From Bacillota bacterium (GTDB taxonomy: Bacteria; Bacillota; Clostridia; Lachnospirales; Bianqueaceae), in assembly GCA_017441925.1 (NCBI GenBank), contig JAFRUE010000007.1, forward strand, positions 124,001 to 188,000: a stretch of 64,000 nucleotides of DNA, given 5' to 3'. The translations under genes and the position numbers were made by a program. The notes below the pieces were generated by a model. It made no database searches. It had not been told where the DNA came from and saw only the letters and a list, made by a program, of their open reading frames with translations. Positions 41,265 to 51,154 of this stretch are shown here, one piece after another; the stretch's first letter is position 1; each line of letters begins with the position of its first letter.

Positions 41265-41278
41265 TGTACATTTGTACA
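41265..41278. promoter_or_regulatory. Dyad TGTACA-TT-TGTACA, possible operator
   Basis: Two copies of the self-complementary hexamer TGTACA separated by TT lie 9-22 bp after the -10, at the expected start of transcription. A repressor site here would block the promoter; no regulator gene is adjacent. Confidence 0.45.
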
Positions 41279-41314
41279 GACAAGAAAGAGATATGGATTT
41301 CAGGAGGAAATTGA

Positions 41315-43957
41315 ATGAAAAAAATATCGGCTGTAATACTTGCCGTGATTCTTGCTCTCAGCTTTGTTCTCGGAGGATGTGACGGCAGCGGAGGAAGCGG
41401 TACGTCTTCACAGTCTGCGGAGCAGTCCGGAGCAGAGACATCCGGAGACAACTCCGGCACAGAGGTTTCCGGCGGTGAAGCTTCCGGTACAGAGACTTCA
41501 GCCGCGGATGTATCCGGCGCAGAAACTTCCGGATCCGAGGAATCGTCAGCTGACGGGGACGGCCCCCAGGCAGGCGTTCATACATACCGAAGCGCGATGA
41601 CACAGATCCCGACAAACTGGAATCCTTTCCGCAAGTCCGAGGATTCGGACGATCCGTTCGGTGAATATCTGAGCGCGGGCCTGTACAGACTCGTCTACAA
41701 TGACGAGCTGCATCCGGCAGAGGGACGGGATCCGTTCACCGGCTATACGATCATACCGGAAATGGCGGCGTCCGAGCCGGTGGACGTCACGGCGGAGATC
41801 CGTGCGGCTCATCCGGAATTCGCGATTCCGGAGAGCGCAGAAGCCGGTTATGCCTATACGATCGACCTGAATCCTGATGCGAAATGGGACGACGGGACTC
41901 CGATCACGGCTGATACCTATGTGTATTCGATTCACCAGCTGCTGCGGCCCGAGCTGCACAATACATTTGCCGCCGATTTCTATAACGGCGCGCTGGTGAT
42001 CGCCGGCGCGGAGAATTACGCGAATCAGGGAGTGACCACGCAGATCAGCGTGCAGTCCATGATGTTCATGGAAGGCCTGGTGACGATGGAGGATTTCCTC
42101 AAGGTGCACGGTGAGGACAAAGCCTACATCAACTGGTATTATTCACTCGGCTACGCATACGATTTTGATAAATATCCTTTTGACGGAACGACGGCGGATC
42201 AGGCCGGGCTTGTGCTGCCGGCTCAGGATCTGGTCGTGGAAACGCCTCTTACGATCCGCGAGATGTACAGTTTCTATCCGCAGATGTACGGCACTACGGA
42301 GATGGATATCGCATTGGGACAGACCTATTTCCCGGAAGAGATCTATCTGGACTACACCTATATGTCGGGCATGGATACATCCACGATCGGTTTGTTCAAG
42401 TCGGGCGAATACCAGATCACTCTGGTACTCGCGCAGCCGCTTTCCGGGCCTCGGCTGCTGTACAATCTGACGTCCGGCTGGCTGGTCTATCCGGAGGTCT
42501 ATGAGAAATGTCTGAAGCAGTCCGGCAATACCTGGTCCTCTGACTATGGGACCAGTGTTGAAACGACGAGAAGCTGCGGCCCGTACAGTCTGACAGAGTA
42601 TGAATCCGGGGTTTCAGCGCGTTTTGAACGGAATGAGAACTGGTATGGCTATAAGGATACCGCTCATACCTATAAGGACGCGGCGGACGGATCGGTCCGG
42701 AGAATGTATCAGACCGACGTCGTAGAGATCCTCTGCATTCCGGATGAAGCCGAGCAGAAAGAGATGTTCCTGAAGGGCGAGCTTGCGGAATATGAGCTGC
42801 AGGCGGGCGATCTGGAAGAATACAGGGACAGTGAATCTGTCTATACGACGCCGGGTGAAGCGGTTTTCTGCCTGATCTTTAACGGAAACAGCGATGCGCT
42901 GGCCGCAAGAGAGCTTGAAACCGGATTTGACGCGCTTGCGACGGATATCCAGACGATCGCGCTCAAAACGTTCCGTCAGGCGATCTCTTTGAGCCTTGAC
43001 AAAGAAGATTTCACCAGATCGGTTTCTCCGTCGCGTTCCAGCGGATACGGACTGATCGGAAGCGCTTATCTGTATGACGCGGACACCGGTACGGCTTACC
43101 GTGATACAGACCAGGCGAAAGAGGTCCTGTGTAATTTCTATTCGGTTGACGCCGCCAAGTTCAGAACACTTGACGAGGCTGTCGCTGCGATCACCGGCTA
43201 TAATACAGAGACGGCCAGGGAACTGTATACCGCGGCTTATAACGAAGCAAGAGCGGCTGGCTTTGTATCAGACAATGATAACGACGGAATCTGCGACCAG
43301 ACAGTCAGCATTACATATTCACTGTCGCAGCAGACGGCTTTCCTGACACGCTTCCTGGAATATATGAATGCCAGTATCACTGAAGCCACAGCAGGAACGC
43401 CTTTTGAAGGGCGGATCGAATTTGTCGAATCCGAGCCTTACGGAGATAAATGGGCGGAGCAGTTCAAAGCCGGGAACGCAGACATTGTGCTGGCCGGATG
43501 GAAAGGGTCACGCCTTGATCCGTTCAGCCTGACGGACCGTTACGTCAATCCGATCTATCAGTTCGACGCAGGATGGTTTGACGCTTCTACGGTCTATCTG
43601 AGGCTGCCGGTCGAGGGCTATGAAGTCTCGATGAGCATCCGTGACTGGTCCGATGCCCTGAACGGCAAGACAGTCACTGTCAGCGGACGTTCTTATAATT
43701 TCGGCGCGGAGCAGACGGATAAAGAGACGAGGCTTACGATCCTTGCGGGGATCGAAGGCGCAGTGCTCCAGACCTATGATTATATCCCGATGCTGCAGGA
43801 CGCGGAGATGAAACTGCTCTCCAGACAGGTCTCCTATGTTGTGGAAGAGTACAATCCGGTCATGTCCAGAGGCGGGCTCGCGTATCTGCACTATGCGTAC
43901 GATGACGCTGAGTGGGCGGAATACGTCGCAGCACAGGGCGGACAGCTTAGATACTGA
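41315..43957 (+). CDS. Family 5 (oligopeptide-type) substrate-binding lipoprotein
   Basis: 880 residues, well above the ~550 of OppA-like proteins. A lipoprotein signal ends ALSFVLGGC (Cys near 23). A ~65-residue Ser/Thr/Gly/Glu linker of irregular E-T-S-G / E-V-S-G units (24-90) lifts the binding domain off the membrane. SBP_bac_5 features include MTQIPTNWNPF, YTIDLNPDAKWDDGTPITAD and RQAISLSLDKEDF, with LVYPEVYEKC near 400. No Opp permease or ATPase lies nearby, so it depends on subunits elsewhere or acts as a sensor. AGGAGG precedes ATG 41315. Confidence 0.85.
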   Translation: MKKISAVILAVILALSFVLGGCDGSGGSGTSSQSAEQSGAETSGDNSGTEVSGGEASGTETSAADVSGAETSGSEESSADGDGPQAGVHTYRSAMTQIPTNWNPFRKSEDSDDPFGEYLSAGLYRLVYNDELHPAEGRDPFTGYTIIPEMAASEPVDVTAEIRAAHPEFAIPESAEAGYAYTIDLNPDAKWDDGTPITADTYVYSIHQLLRPELHNTFAADFYNGALVIAGAENYANQGVTTQISVQSMMFMEGLVTMEDFLKVHGEDKAYINWYYSLGYAYDFDKYPFDGTTADQAGLVLPAQDLVVETPLTIREMYSFYPQMYGTTEMDIALGQTYFPEEIYLDYTYMSGMDTSTIGLFKSGEYQITLVLAQPLSGPRLLYNLTSGWLVYPEVYEKCLKQSGNTWSSDYGTSVETTRSCGPYSLTEYESGVSARFERNENWYGYKDTAHTYKDAADGSVRRMYQTDVVEILCIPDEAEQKEMFLKGELAEYELQAGDLEEYRDSESVYTTPGEAVFCLIFNGNSDALAARELETGFDALATDIQTIALKTFRQAISLSLDKEDFTRSVSPSRSSGYGLIGSAYLYDADTGTAYRDTDQAKEVLCNFYSVDAAKFRTLDEAVAAITGYNTETARELYTAAYNEARAAGFVSDNDNDGICDQTVSITYSLSQQTAFLTRFLEYMNASITEATAGTPFEGRIEFVESEPYGDKWAEQFKAGNADIVLAGWKGSRLDPFSLTDRYVNPIYQFDAGWFDASTVYLRLPVEGYEVSMSIRDWSDALNGKTVTVSGRSYNFGAEQTDKETRLTILAGIEGAVLQTYDYIPMLQDAEMKLLSRQVSYVVEEYNPVMSRGGLAYLHYAYDDAEWAEYVAAQGGQLRY

Positions 43958-43987
43958 CAGTACGGAAACTGATTCCAGGGAGGGACG

Positions 43988-45499
43988 ATGATGTATATCG
44001 AACGGAATCCGCTGCCGGAGACAACACCGGAGAGCGTCGGCATTTCTTCCGGGTGGGTCGCGGACTTTATTGAAGCACTGCGCGGCATAGAGTACAACAT
44101 GCACGGATTCATCGTCATGCGGCACGGTAAGATCGCGGCGGAGGCTTATTACGCGCCTTACCGCAAAGAAGACCGCCACAGGATGTATTCGACCAGCAAG
44201 AGCTTTACGTCCGTTGCGATCGGCATGATGGCAGATGAGGGGAAGATCAGTCTGGACGACAAGATCGCGTCCTATTTCCCCGAGAAGATCACCGGTACCC
44301 TTCATCCATATACTGCGGATGCTTCCATACGGGATCTGCTGATGATGGCATCGCCTTTCAGCGCAACGACTTACGGGATCCTGGACGACACGGACTGGAT
44401 TCGAACTTATTTCGACGCGGTTCCGGATCACCGTCCGGGACAGGTATTCTGGTATGAAACCTCCGCGACGACGATGCTGGCAGCGCTTGTCGAAAAGCTG
44501 AGCGGCATGCGGATTCTGGATTATTTGCGTTCCAAAGGCTTTGCGGAGATGGGTTTCTCCGACGATGCCGAGAGCGTACTGACTCCGGACGGAGCCGTGT
44601 CCTGGACCGGTTCCGGCATCCTGTGCCGTCTGAGAGATCTCGCCAAATTTGCGCTGCTGTGCCTGAATCAGGGCGAATACCAGGGCAGACAGCTTGTCAG
44701 CCGGGAATACATGGCGCAGGCGACATCCCGCCAGATCGATAACGGCGAGTACGGTTACGGCTATAAGTTCTGGATGATGCAGGATGGATTCGGCTGCCGC
44801 GGTATGGGCGGGCAGATGGCATACTGCTTCCCAGAGAAAGATCTCATCCTGGTCACGGTCGGAGACGATCAGATGAACAGCGATATCAAGGTCAGATTCA
44901 TGGAGATGCTGTTCAGACAGAATGTCTATAACAGAATCACCGCTGAAGTCCTTGACGAGGATCCGGCAGGCTGCGAAGCGCTCTGCAGGGTCTGTTCAGA
45001 GCTTAAGATCCCGACAGTCAAGGGACAGTACGATAATCCTCTGGCGGCGGCAGTTTCCGGCAAAACGTACCGGATGACGCCTCCGGAGACCGTACGTAAT
45101 ACGCGTTTTGAGACGATCCGGTTTGATTTTGACGGGAACCGTGGCGTCCTGAACTGGAAGATGGACGGGATAGGTCACGCGCTTGCTTTCGGACTGGGAC
45201 ATTTTGAGAAACAGATCTTCCCCGGATTTGCTTCCGAGGAAGAAACGGCAGGCAAGCCGATCATAATCTATGGTTACAACGGCCGCAAACAGCCGCTGTA
45301 TCTGCCGGTTTACACCAGTGCGGCATGGCAGAGCGATCACGAACTGCGCCTGATCTGTTACTCCATCGGAATCAATGTCGGAACACTGGACATGCGTTTT
45401 TCATTTGACGAAAACTGGCTGACCGTCAATACCCAGCCGCATTCAGAGTGGCTGTGGACAGAACTGCGGGGCATGCAGTCCGGTCAGACGGATCAGTAA
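43988..45499 (+). CDS. Beta-lactamase/penicillin-binding-type serine hydrolase
   Basis: 503 residues of the class C beta-lactamase/AmpH/EstB superfamily. The nucleophile motif S-x-x-K is Ser68-Thr-Ser-Lys71 in MYSTSKSFTSV. A YETSATT segment (~155) is the Y-x-S/N box and GCRGMGGQMAYC replaces the K-T-G/H-x-G region. A C-terminal beta domain (~350-500) is of the kind that shapes the active site in D-aminopeptidases and esterases. No signal peptide is visible, so it is probably cytoplasmic. ATG 43988 or 43991 follow GGGAGGG. It lies 30 nt after the peptide-binding lipoprotein, hinting at peptide or muropeptide processing. Confidence 0.8.
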   Translation: MMYIERNPLPETTPESVGISSGWVADFIEALRGIEYNMHGFIVMRHGKIAAEAYYAPYRKEDRHRMYSTSKSFTSVAIGMMADEGKISLDDKIASYFPEKITGTLHPYTADASIRDLLMMASPFSATTYGILDDTDWIRTYFDAVPDHRPGQVFWYETSATTMLAALVEKLSGMRILDYLRSKGFAEMGFSDDAESVLTPDGAVSWTGSGILCRLRDLAKFALLCLNQGEYQGRQLVSREYMAQATSRQIDNGEYGYGYKFWMMQDGFGCRGMGGQMAYCFPEKDLILVTVGDDQMNSDIKVRFMEMLFRQNVYNRITAEVLDEDPAGCEALCRVCSELKIPTVKGQYDNPLAAAVSGKTYRMTPPETVRNTRFETIRFDFDGNRGVLNWKMDGIGHALAFGLGHFEKQIFPGFASEEETAGKPIIIYGYNGRKQPLYLPVYTSAAWQSDHELRLICYSIGINVGTLDMRFSFDENWLTVNTQPHSEWLWTELRGMQSGQTDQ

Positions 45500-45525
45500 T
45501 ATCACGACTGCGGGAGGATCAGCAT

Positions 45526-47235
45526 ATGTCTTCTTTACTCTTTATCGTCGTTCTTGTCTATGTCATCATTACTGTCGCGAAAGGCATTACAGCAAAGGTC
45601 AAACCGTTTCCGCTGTGGCTGCGTATCGTGAATTATATCGCGGTCCTCGCGATCTGGTTCTATGCGGTGTATCCGGCGATCAATATCCACAGCGTGGATT
45701 TCTGGATCTTTGTTGCGATCGCGCTGGTGCTCGGCATCCTTTCGTTCTTCCCGCCAAGCGAGAAGCAGGCGGTGGTGATCGAAAAGGACAACAGCAATCT
45801 TGTTCACGTCCATATGCCGAGAGGCAAGATCGGTCCTGTCCAGCTGATCCTTTATATTATCGGCGGAGCGGCTGTGATCTATGTACTGTTCGCTCTGATT
45901 TTCTCCCCGATCATTATGGCGGGGTCATACGCAAAGCGTATCAAAGTGACGGAAGTTCCGTTCTCCGAGATACCTGCGTACCACTATGACCAGACTGCGA
46001 TCATCGACAGATCCAGTGCCAGCCTGCTGGGAGATAAAGTCATGGGACAGATGACAGATCTCGTATCGCAGTTCTCTGTTTCCAGCGAATACAACCAGAT
46101 ATCTTATAAGGAAAGCACGAGCCGCGTGACGCCGCTTGCCTATGACGGTTTCATTAAGTATCTGCGCAACCGGAAGGAAGGCGTTCCCGGATATATCCTT
46201 GTCAATACGACGACCGGCAATACCGAGCTTATCCGTCTGGACAAAAAGATGCGGTATGTACCGTCCGCGTTCTTCAATGAGAATATCTACCGTTATCTGC
46301 GGTTCAAGTATCTGACGGTGCTTTTCGGGGATCCGACATTCGAGATCGATGACGAAGGCAATCCCTGGTATGTCTGCACGACCTATACCTATACGGGAAT
46401 CCATTCCATGCATAAGGTTACCGGTGTGATCCTCTTTGATCCGGTTACCGGAGATTCCACCCGGTATGCTGTAGAAGACGCTCCGAAGTGGGTCGACCGG
46501 ATCTATCCCGAAGCGCTGATCAATGAAGAACTGAACGATTACGGCCGGTATCAGAAAGGCTGGATCAACTCCTGGCTGGGACAGGAGGGCGTGACGCAGA
46601 CTTCTTCCGGATATAATTATCTGTCAAAGAACGGCGATATCTGGCTCTATACCGGTATGACGAGCGCGGTCAGCGATGAGTCCAACGTCGGTTTCATGCT
46701 GGTCAATATGCGTACACACGAGGCGCAGTTCACGCCGACGAGCGGCGCGACCGAGTACGCGGTCATGAAGAGCGCAGAGGGCGAAGTGCTGAACTACGGT
46801 TATACGGCGACTTTCCCGACGCTGATCAACGTTGGCGGTGAACCGGTATATCTCCTGTCGCTTAAGGACAGCGCCGGACTGATCAAGATGTACGCGATGG
46901 TCGACGCGAGAGATTACCAGCAGGTCTATACGACAAAGGCTGAGAAAAATACCGCGGCTGCGATCTCGGAACTGATCAGGACCGTAGGAGGGACGTCTGC
47001 TTCTGAGCCTACGGATGTAACAGCAGACCTTGAGATCACGATCGATACACTGCGTGAAGCGGTGATCGGCGGCAACACGTTCCTGTATATTAAAAGCGGC
47101 GAGGATCTGTATAAACTGACGCTTTCCGAGGACAACGCAGGCAAGGCTCTTTTCCTGAAAGAAGGAGACAAGGTCACAGTCTCCTACGTCGAAGACGAAG
47201 AGACGAAAGAGCGTGTGATCTACGATCTGAAGTAA
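45526..47235 (+). CDS. Membrane protein with a large extracytoplasmic domain, unknown function
   Basis: 569 residues. The first ~130 hold four likely membrane helices (1-20, ~28-45, ~53-72, ~103-127) with a basic loop. The rest is one large soluble region with recurrent strands such as YVCTTYTYTGIHSMHKVTGV, RYAVEDAPKWVDRIYPEALI and SKNGDIWLYTGMTS. They suggest a beta-propeller- or barrel-like fold. I recognise no family with confidence. CGGGAGGATC precedes ATG 45526, 26 nt after the serine hydrolase, so the three genes from 41315 form one cluster. Confidence 0.7.
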   Translation: MSSLLFIVVLVYVIITVAKGITAKVKPFPLWLRIVNYIAVLAIWFYAVYPAINIHSVDFWIFVAIALVLGILSFFPPSEKQAVVIEKDNSNLVHVHMPRGKIGPVQLILYIIGGAAVIYVLFALIFSPIIMAGSYAKRIKVTEVPFSEIPAYHYDQTAIIDRSSASLLGDKVMGQMTDLVSQFSVSSEYNQISYKESTSRVTPLAYDGFIKYLRNRKEGVPGYILVNTTTGNTELIRLDKKMRYVPSAFFNENIYRYLRFKYLTVLFGDPTFEIDDEGNPWYVCTTYTYTGIHSMHKVTGVILFDPVTGDSTRYAVEDAPKWVDRIYPEALINEELNDYGRYQKGWINSWLGQEGVTQTSSGYNYLSKNGDIWLYTGMTSAVSDESNVGFMLVNMRTHEAQFTPTSGATEYAVMKSAEGEVLNYGYTATFPTLINVGGEPVYLLSLKDSAGLIKMYAMVDARDYQQVYTTKAEKNTAAAISELIRTVGGTSASEPTDVTADLEITIDTLREAVIGGNTFLYIKSGEDLYKLTLSEDNAGKALFLKEGDKVTVSYVEDEETKERVIYDLK

Positions 47236-47280
47236 TCACCTTGCCGGCTGATAATGGCTTCGGGAGCGGAACGGCCGTCC

Positions 47281-47309
47281 TTGACAGAGCCGGGGGAATC
47301 CGCTATAAT
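47281..47309 (+). promoter_or_regulatory. Promoter of the nagA-cysE-mrnC-rlmB group
   Basis: TTGACA 47281-47286, 17-nt spacer, TATAAT 47304-47309: near-perfect consensus. Confidence 0.88.
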
Positions 47310-47365
47310 TATCAGGATTTTTGCAGTCTGCAGGCAGAGAATCGAAGAGAGAAAGAGGGAGCAGA

Positions 47366-48541
47366 ATGCTGATTCGAAACGGTCAGGTCTACTGTACGGA
47401 TTTCAGGTTTCACAGGAAAGACATCCGGGTGGAGAACGGGATCGTTCTGGAGCTTTCGGACGACAGGACAGGCGCAAACGGCCTGCAGCCGTATGACACG
47501 GAAGAAATCCTCGACGCTGAAGGCATGTATGTGCTGCCCGGATTGACGGATCTTCATTTTCACGGCGCGGCGGGTGAGGATGTCAGCGACGGAGATCCGG
47601 ACGGACTTGCACGCATCGCCCGTTATGAATATGAACACGGCGTGACGCAGATCTGTCCTGCGACGATGACGGTCTCCGAAGAGAAGATCCTCAAGGCCTG
47701 CAGAGCAGCAGCAGCCTGCCGCAGGCAGCAGGACATGGCTGATACGGACACGGCTGATACGGACACGGCAGACAGCAGAACGGCACGGCTTGTCGGATTG
47801 CACCTGGAAGGACCTTTTCTCTCGCCCGACCGTGCAGGCGCACAGAATCCGGATTATCTGCGCAAGCCTGATGCCGGACTGATCCGGAGATGCATCGAGG
47901 CTTCGGAAGGGCTTGTCAGGACGGTTACGATCGCTCCGGAGCTTGACGGTGCGATCGACTGTATCCGGCAGCTGCGGGACAGAATCGCTTTTTCCGTCGG
48001 GCATACTGCCGCGGATTATGAAACGGCTAAAGAAGCGTTTGAGACGGGTGCGGTCAGACTTACGCATACCTGCAACGCGATGCCGGCTTTCCTGCACAGG
48101 GCGCCGGGTCCGATCGCAGCCGGCTGGGAAAATGAAAATGTTTCCGCAGAGTGCATCGGCGATGGCATCCATCTGCATCCGGCGATGGTCAAAGCGTTGT
48201 TTAAGCTGTTCGGCACGGAACGTGTGATCCTGATCAGTGACAGTATCCGCGCGTGTGGGATGCCGGACGGACATTCTTTTCTGGGCGGACAGCCTGTGGT
48301 AAAGAAAGACGGCGAGATCCGCCTGCTTAACGGAGTCCTTGCAGGAAGCGCTGTGAATCTGTATGACTGTATGGTCCATACGATCCGGATGGGGATCGCT
48401 CCGGAAGACGCGGTCCGTGCGGCTGCGTACAATCCGGCGGCGGCACTTGGGATCGGAGACCATTACGGCAGCATCGCTCCGGGCAAAGCCGCAAATCTCG
48501 TGCTCGCCCGGGCGGACTGGTCTATCGAAAGAGTCCTTTGA
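47366..48541 (+). CDS. nagA: N-acetylglucosamine-6-phosphate deacetylase
   Basis: Amidohydrolase converting GlcNAc-6-phosphate to glucosamine-6-phosphate, in cell-wall recycling and amino-sugar use. The 391 residues have the metal/catalytic segments [41 protein letters not shown] and [13 protein letters not shown] (catalytic Asp). An exact 15-bp tandem duplication (47737-47766) adds a D-T-A-D-T stretch at ~127-136 in a surface loop. ATG 47366 follows AGGGAGC. nagB is not in the window. Confidence 0.92.
   Translation: MLIRNGQVYCTDFRFHRKDIRVENGIVLELSDDRTGANGLQPYDTEEILDAEGMYVLPGLTDLHFHGAAGEDVSDGDPDGLARIARYEYEHGVTQICPATMTVSEEKILKACRAAAACRRQQDMADTDTADTDTADSRTARLVGLHLEGPFLSPDRAGAQNPDYLRKPDAGLIRRCIEASEGLVRTVTIAPELDGAIDCIRQLRDRIAFSVGHTAADYETAKEAFETGAVRLTHTCNAMPAFLHRAPGPIAAGWENENVSAECIGDGIHLHPAMVKALFKLFGTERVILISDSIRACGMPDGHSFLGGQPVVKKDGEIRLLNGVLAGSAVNLYDCMVHTIRMGIAPEDAVRAAAYNPAAALGIGDHYGSIAPGKAANLVLARADWSIERVL
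47737..47766 (+). repeat. 15-bp tandem duplication inside nagA
   Basis: GGCTGATACGGACAC is present twice back to back, in frame, encoding A-D-T-D-T repeats. Confidence 0.92.
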
Positions 48542-48551
48542 GAGGGTATAT

Positions 48552-49211
48552 ATGACATTCTGGCAGTTATTTAAAGAACAGGCGGCTGTGATCAGGGAAA
48601 AAGATCCAGCGATCCACAGCGTCCTTGAAGTTTTCCTGTATTCGAGCTTCCGCGCGCAGTGGGCTTATCAGAGAGCGCACCGTCATTATCTGAAGGGGCA
48701 TTATCTGCTGGCGCGCTGGATCTCTCAGCGTGCTGCGAGGAAGACCGGCATTGAGATCCATCCCGGCGCAACGATCGGCCGGAGATTGTTTATCGACCAC
48801 GGGGACGGTGTCGTGATCGGAGAGACCGCGGAGATCGGTAACGACGTTACACTGTATCAGGGCGTTACGCTCGGCGGAACCGGTAAAGAGAAGGGTAAGC
48901 GGCATCCTACGATCAAGGACGGTGTGCTGATCAGTGCGGGTGCTTTGGTGCTGGGCTCATTCACGGTCGGAGAGTATTCCCGGATCGGTGCGGGCAGCGT
49001 GGTCCTGGCGGAAGTCCCTCCGCATTGCACGGCGGTAGGCGTTCCGGCCAGGATCGTCAAGTATCATTCCGAAGAAGAGAAGCCTGCGCAGAACCTTGAT
49101 CAGATCAATATTCCGGATCCGTATGCGGCAGACCTGCAGGAGATCCACGAAGAGATGCAGAATCTGCAGCAGGAGATCCTGCAGGAAATGCGGGACGGAC
49201 TTGGCATATGA
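48552..49211 (+). CDS. cysE: Serine O-acetyltransferase
   Basis: Makes O-acetylserine for cysteine synthesis. The 219 residues have a helical N-terminus ([20 protein letters not shown]) and a left-handed beta-helix of hexapeptide repeats ([40 protein letters not shown]). The C-terminal tail is rich in Glu/Gln (~185-219), probably a coiled helix. ATG 48552 follows AGAGGG; the frame is open upstream inside nagA but conservation starts here. Its stop overlaps mrnC. Confidence 0.92.
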   Translation: MTFWQLFKEQAAVIREKDPAIHSVLEVFLYSSFRAQWAYQRAHRHYLKGHYLLARWISQRAARKTGIEIHPGATIGRRLFIDHGDGVVIGETAEIGNDVTLYQGVTLGGTGKEKGKRHPTIKDGVLISAGALVLGSFTVGEYSRIGAGSVVLAEVPPHCTAVGVPARIVKYHSEEEKPAQNLDQINIPDPYAADLQEIHEEMQNLQQEILQEMRDGLGI

Positions 49212-49654
49212 TGATCGTCAGAAATACGGAAGAAGAGCTGGGAATCACAAAGAATCCCGGCCAGATGGCGCCGATCGCGCTTGCTTTCATCGGAGACAGT
49301 GTATTTGACCTGTTTCTTCGGACTAAAATCGTGATCGGGACAGATGTTTCGCCGAAGAAAATGCACCTGCAGGCATCGCGGTTCGCCCGTGCGGAGGCTC
49401 AGGCACAGATGGCTGAAGGCATCTGGAACATGCTGACAGAGCGGGAGCAGGAGATCATACGCCGCGGACGCAACGCGAAAGTGCATACGATCCCTAAGCA
49501 TGCAGAGGTCATGCAGTACAAGATCGCGACAGGATTTGAAGCGCTGCTCGGCGTTCTGTATCTGGAGCAGCAGGATGAACGGCTGTGGGAAGTAATGGAA
49601 GCCGGATACAGATTCATCGCGGAGAAGGAAGAGGAACATGGGGACAGAGGATAA
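49208..49654 (+). CDS. mrnC: Mini-ribonuclease III
   Basis: Matures 23S rRNA ends. The 148 residues consist of an RNase III catalytic domain without a dsRNA-binding domain: [19 protein letters not shown] (catalytic Asp) and [20 protein letters not shown] (catalytic Glu), with [14 protein letters not shown] between. ATGA overlap with cysE; it overlaps rlmB by 17 nt. cysS, which sits between cysE and mrnC in many Firmicutes, is missing. Confidence 0.95.
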   Translation: MMIVRNTEEELGITKNPGQMAPIALAFIGDSVFDLFLRTKIVIGTDVSPKKMHLQASRFARAEAQAQMAEGIWNMLTEREQEIIRRGRNAKVHTIPKHAEVMQYKIATGFEALLGVLYLEQQDERLWEVMEAGYRFIAEKEEEHGDRG

Positions 49655-50408
49655 GGCTTATATTGTCGGCAGGAATCCGGTGCTGGAGGCTCTGAAGAGC
49701 GGAAGGCTGATCGAGAGCGTTTATATCCAGCAGGACGCGGGACAGAATCTGACCGGCACGCTGGGACAGATCGCGTCGATCTGCCGTAAGAATCAGATCG
49801 CTGTAAAACCCGCGGGTAAGCGCCGTCTCGACGAGCTGAGCGCGGGAGAGCATCATCAGGGCGTTGTTGCGGTCATCCAGAGCTTCCCGTATGCGGAGAT
49901 GACGGATGTTCTGCAGGACCTGAAGGACAAAGACCGCGATAAGCAGGGAGATCCTTTCATCGTCATTCTGGAGAGTATCCAGGATCCGCATAATCTGGGA
50001 GCGGTGATCCGTTCAGCGGAAGCCTGCGGAGTTGACGCGGTCTTTATCTCAAGCCGTCATGCGGTCGGACTGACACAGGCGGTCGCAAAGACAGCGGCAG
50101 GAGCCTGTGAGTACGTTCCGGTCGTCAAGATGGGCAATATCACCCAGACGATCAAGAAGCTTAAAGATGAAGGATTCTGGATCGCTTCGGCCGATATGGA
50201 CGGGACTCCGGCTTTTCAGGCCGATCTTAAAGGACCGCTCGCGCTTGTCATCGGAGGCGAGCATGAGGGCGTCAGCCGTCTTGTCCGGGAGAACAGCGAT
50301 TACATCGTCTCCCTGCCGATGCGGGGACATATTGATTCGCTGAACGCATCGGTCGCGGCCGGCATTCTGATGTACGAGGTCGTCAGACAGCGTTATTATA
50401 CGAAATAA
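49638..50408 (+). CDS. rlmB: 23S rRNA 2'-O-methyltransferase RlmB (TrmH family)
   Basis: SPOUT enzyme methylating 23S rRNA G2251 (E. coli numbering). The 256 residues have an N-terminal substrate-binding domain (AYIVGRNPVLEALKSGR ... SAGEHHQGVVAVI) and the knot: LESIQDPHNLGAVIRSAEA, LALVIGGEHEGVSRLV and LPMRGHIDSLNASVAAGI. It follows the conserved mrnC-rlmB order, with sigH next. Confidence 0.95.
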   Translation: MGTEDKAYIVGRNPVLEALKSGRLIESVYIQQDAGQNLTGTLGQIASICRKNQIAVKPAGKRRLDELSAGEHHQGVVAVIQSFPYAEMTDVLQDLKDKDRDKQGDPFIVILESIQDPHNLGAVIRSAEACGVDAVFISSRHAVGLTQAVAKTAAGACEYVPVVKMGNITQTIKKLKDEGFWIASADMDGTPAFQADLKGPLALVIGGEHEGVSRLVRENSDYIVSLPMRGHIDSLNASVAAGILMYEVVRQRYYTK

Positions 50409-50460
50409 ACAGAACTGTTCAGAGATACAGAGAGAAAAGTCAGGAAAAAGAGGGGATAAT

Positions 50461-51117
50461 ATGGAAGATATCGCAGTGATCCGTCCGGAATGGGACGACA
50501 TGAGCGATGAAGACCTGATCCGGATCACAAGAGGTCCGGAACCGGATGCCCACGACGCGGTCGATACGCTTCTTGAACGGTATAAGGATCTTGTCCGTGT
50601 CAAGACAAGACCGTATTTCCTGCTTGGCGCGGACCGTGCGGATCTGATCCAGGAGGGCATGATCGGGCTTTATAAAGCCATCATCGGCTATCAGGAAGGA
50701 AAGAACGCGGCTTTCCGCAGTTTTGCGGAACTGTGCATCTCCCGGCAGATCATGACAGCCGTCAAGAATGCCAGCCGGATGAAGCACTGGCCGCTCAACA
50801 ATTACATTTCGCTGAACCGGACCGTCAATGACGATGAGGATAAGGAGACGACGATGATGGACATCCTTACCCAGTCCGGAGCGGTGACGCCTGAGGAGCA
50901 GGTGATCGACAAGGAGCAGATGGAAAGGCTGCAGAAAATGCTTGACGAGCGCTGCAGCAGATTTGAGCACAGAGTCCTTTCCCTGTATCTGAACGGTCAC
51001 GATTATCATCAGATCGCCGCGGCTTTTGGCAAGACGCCCAAGTCCATCGACAACGCGCTGCAGCGGATCAAACGCAAGGTCAGCGCCATTATCGAAGAGC
51101 TCGAATCGGATACCTGA
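50461..51117 (+). CDS. sigH: RNA polymerase sigma factor SigH
   Basis: 218 residues. Region 2: DAVDTLLERYKDLVRVKTRP, with LIQEGMIGLYKAIIGYQ; region 4: RCSRFEHRVLSLYLNGHDYH with helix-turn-helix AAAFGKTPKSIDNALQRIKR. The sequence and the position after rlmB are those of the early-sporulation sigma factor (Spo0H), implying a spore-forming or once spore-forming lineage. AGAGGGG precedes ATG 50461. No consensus promoter was found immediately upstream. Confidence 0.95.
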   Translation: MEDIAVIRPEWDDMSDEDLIRITRGPEPDAHDAVDTLLERYKDLVRVKTRPYFLLGADRADLIQEGMIGLYKAIIGYQEGKNAAFRSFAELCISRQIMTAVKNASRMKHWPLNNYISLNRTVNDDEDKETTMMDILTQSGAVTPEEQVIDKEQMERLQKMLDERCSRFEHRVLSLYLNGHDYHQIAAAFGKTPKSIDNALQRIKRKVSAIIEELESDT

Positions 51118-51154
51118 GCAGTATCCGCAGTATATATTTCAAGGAGGAAGTATT

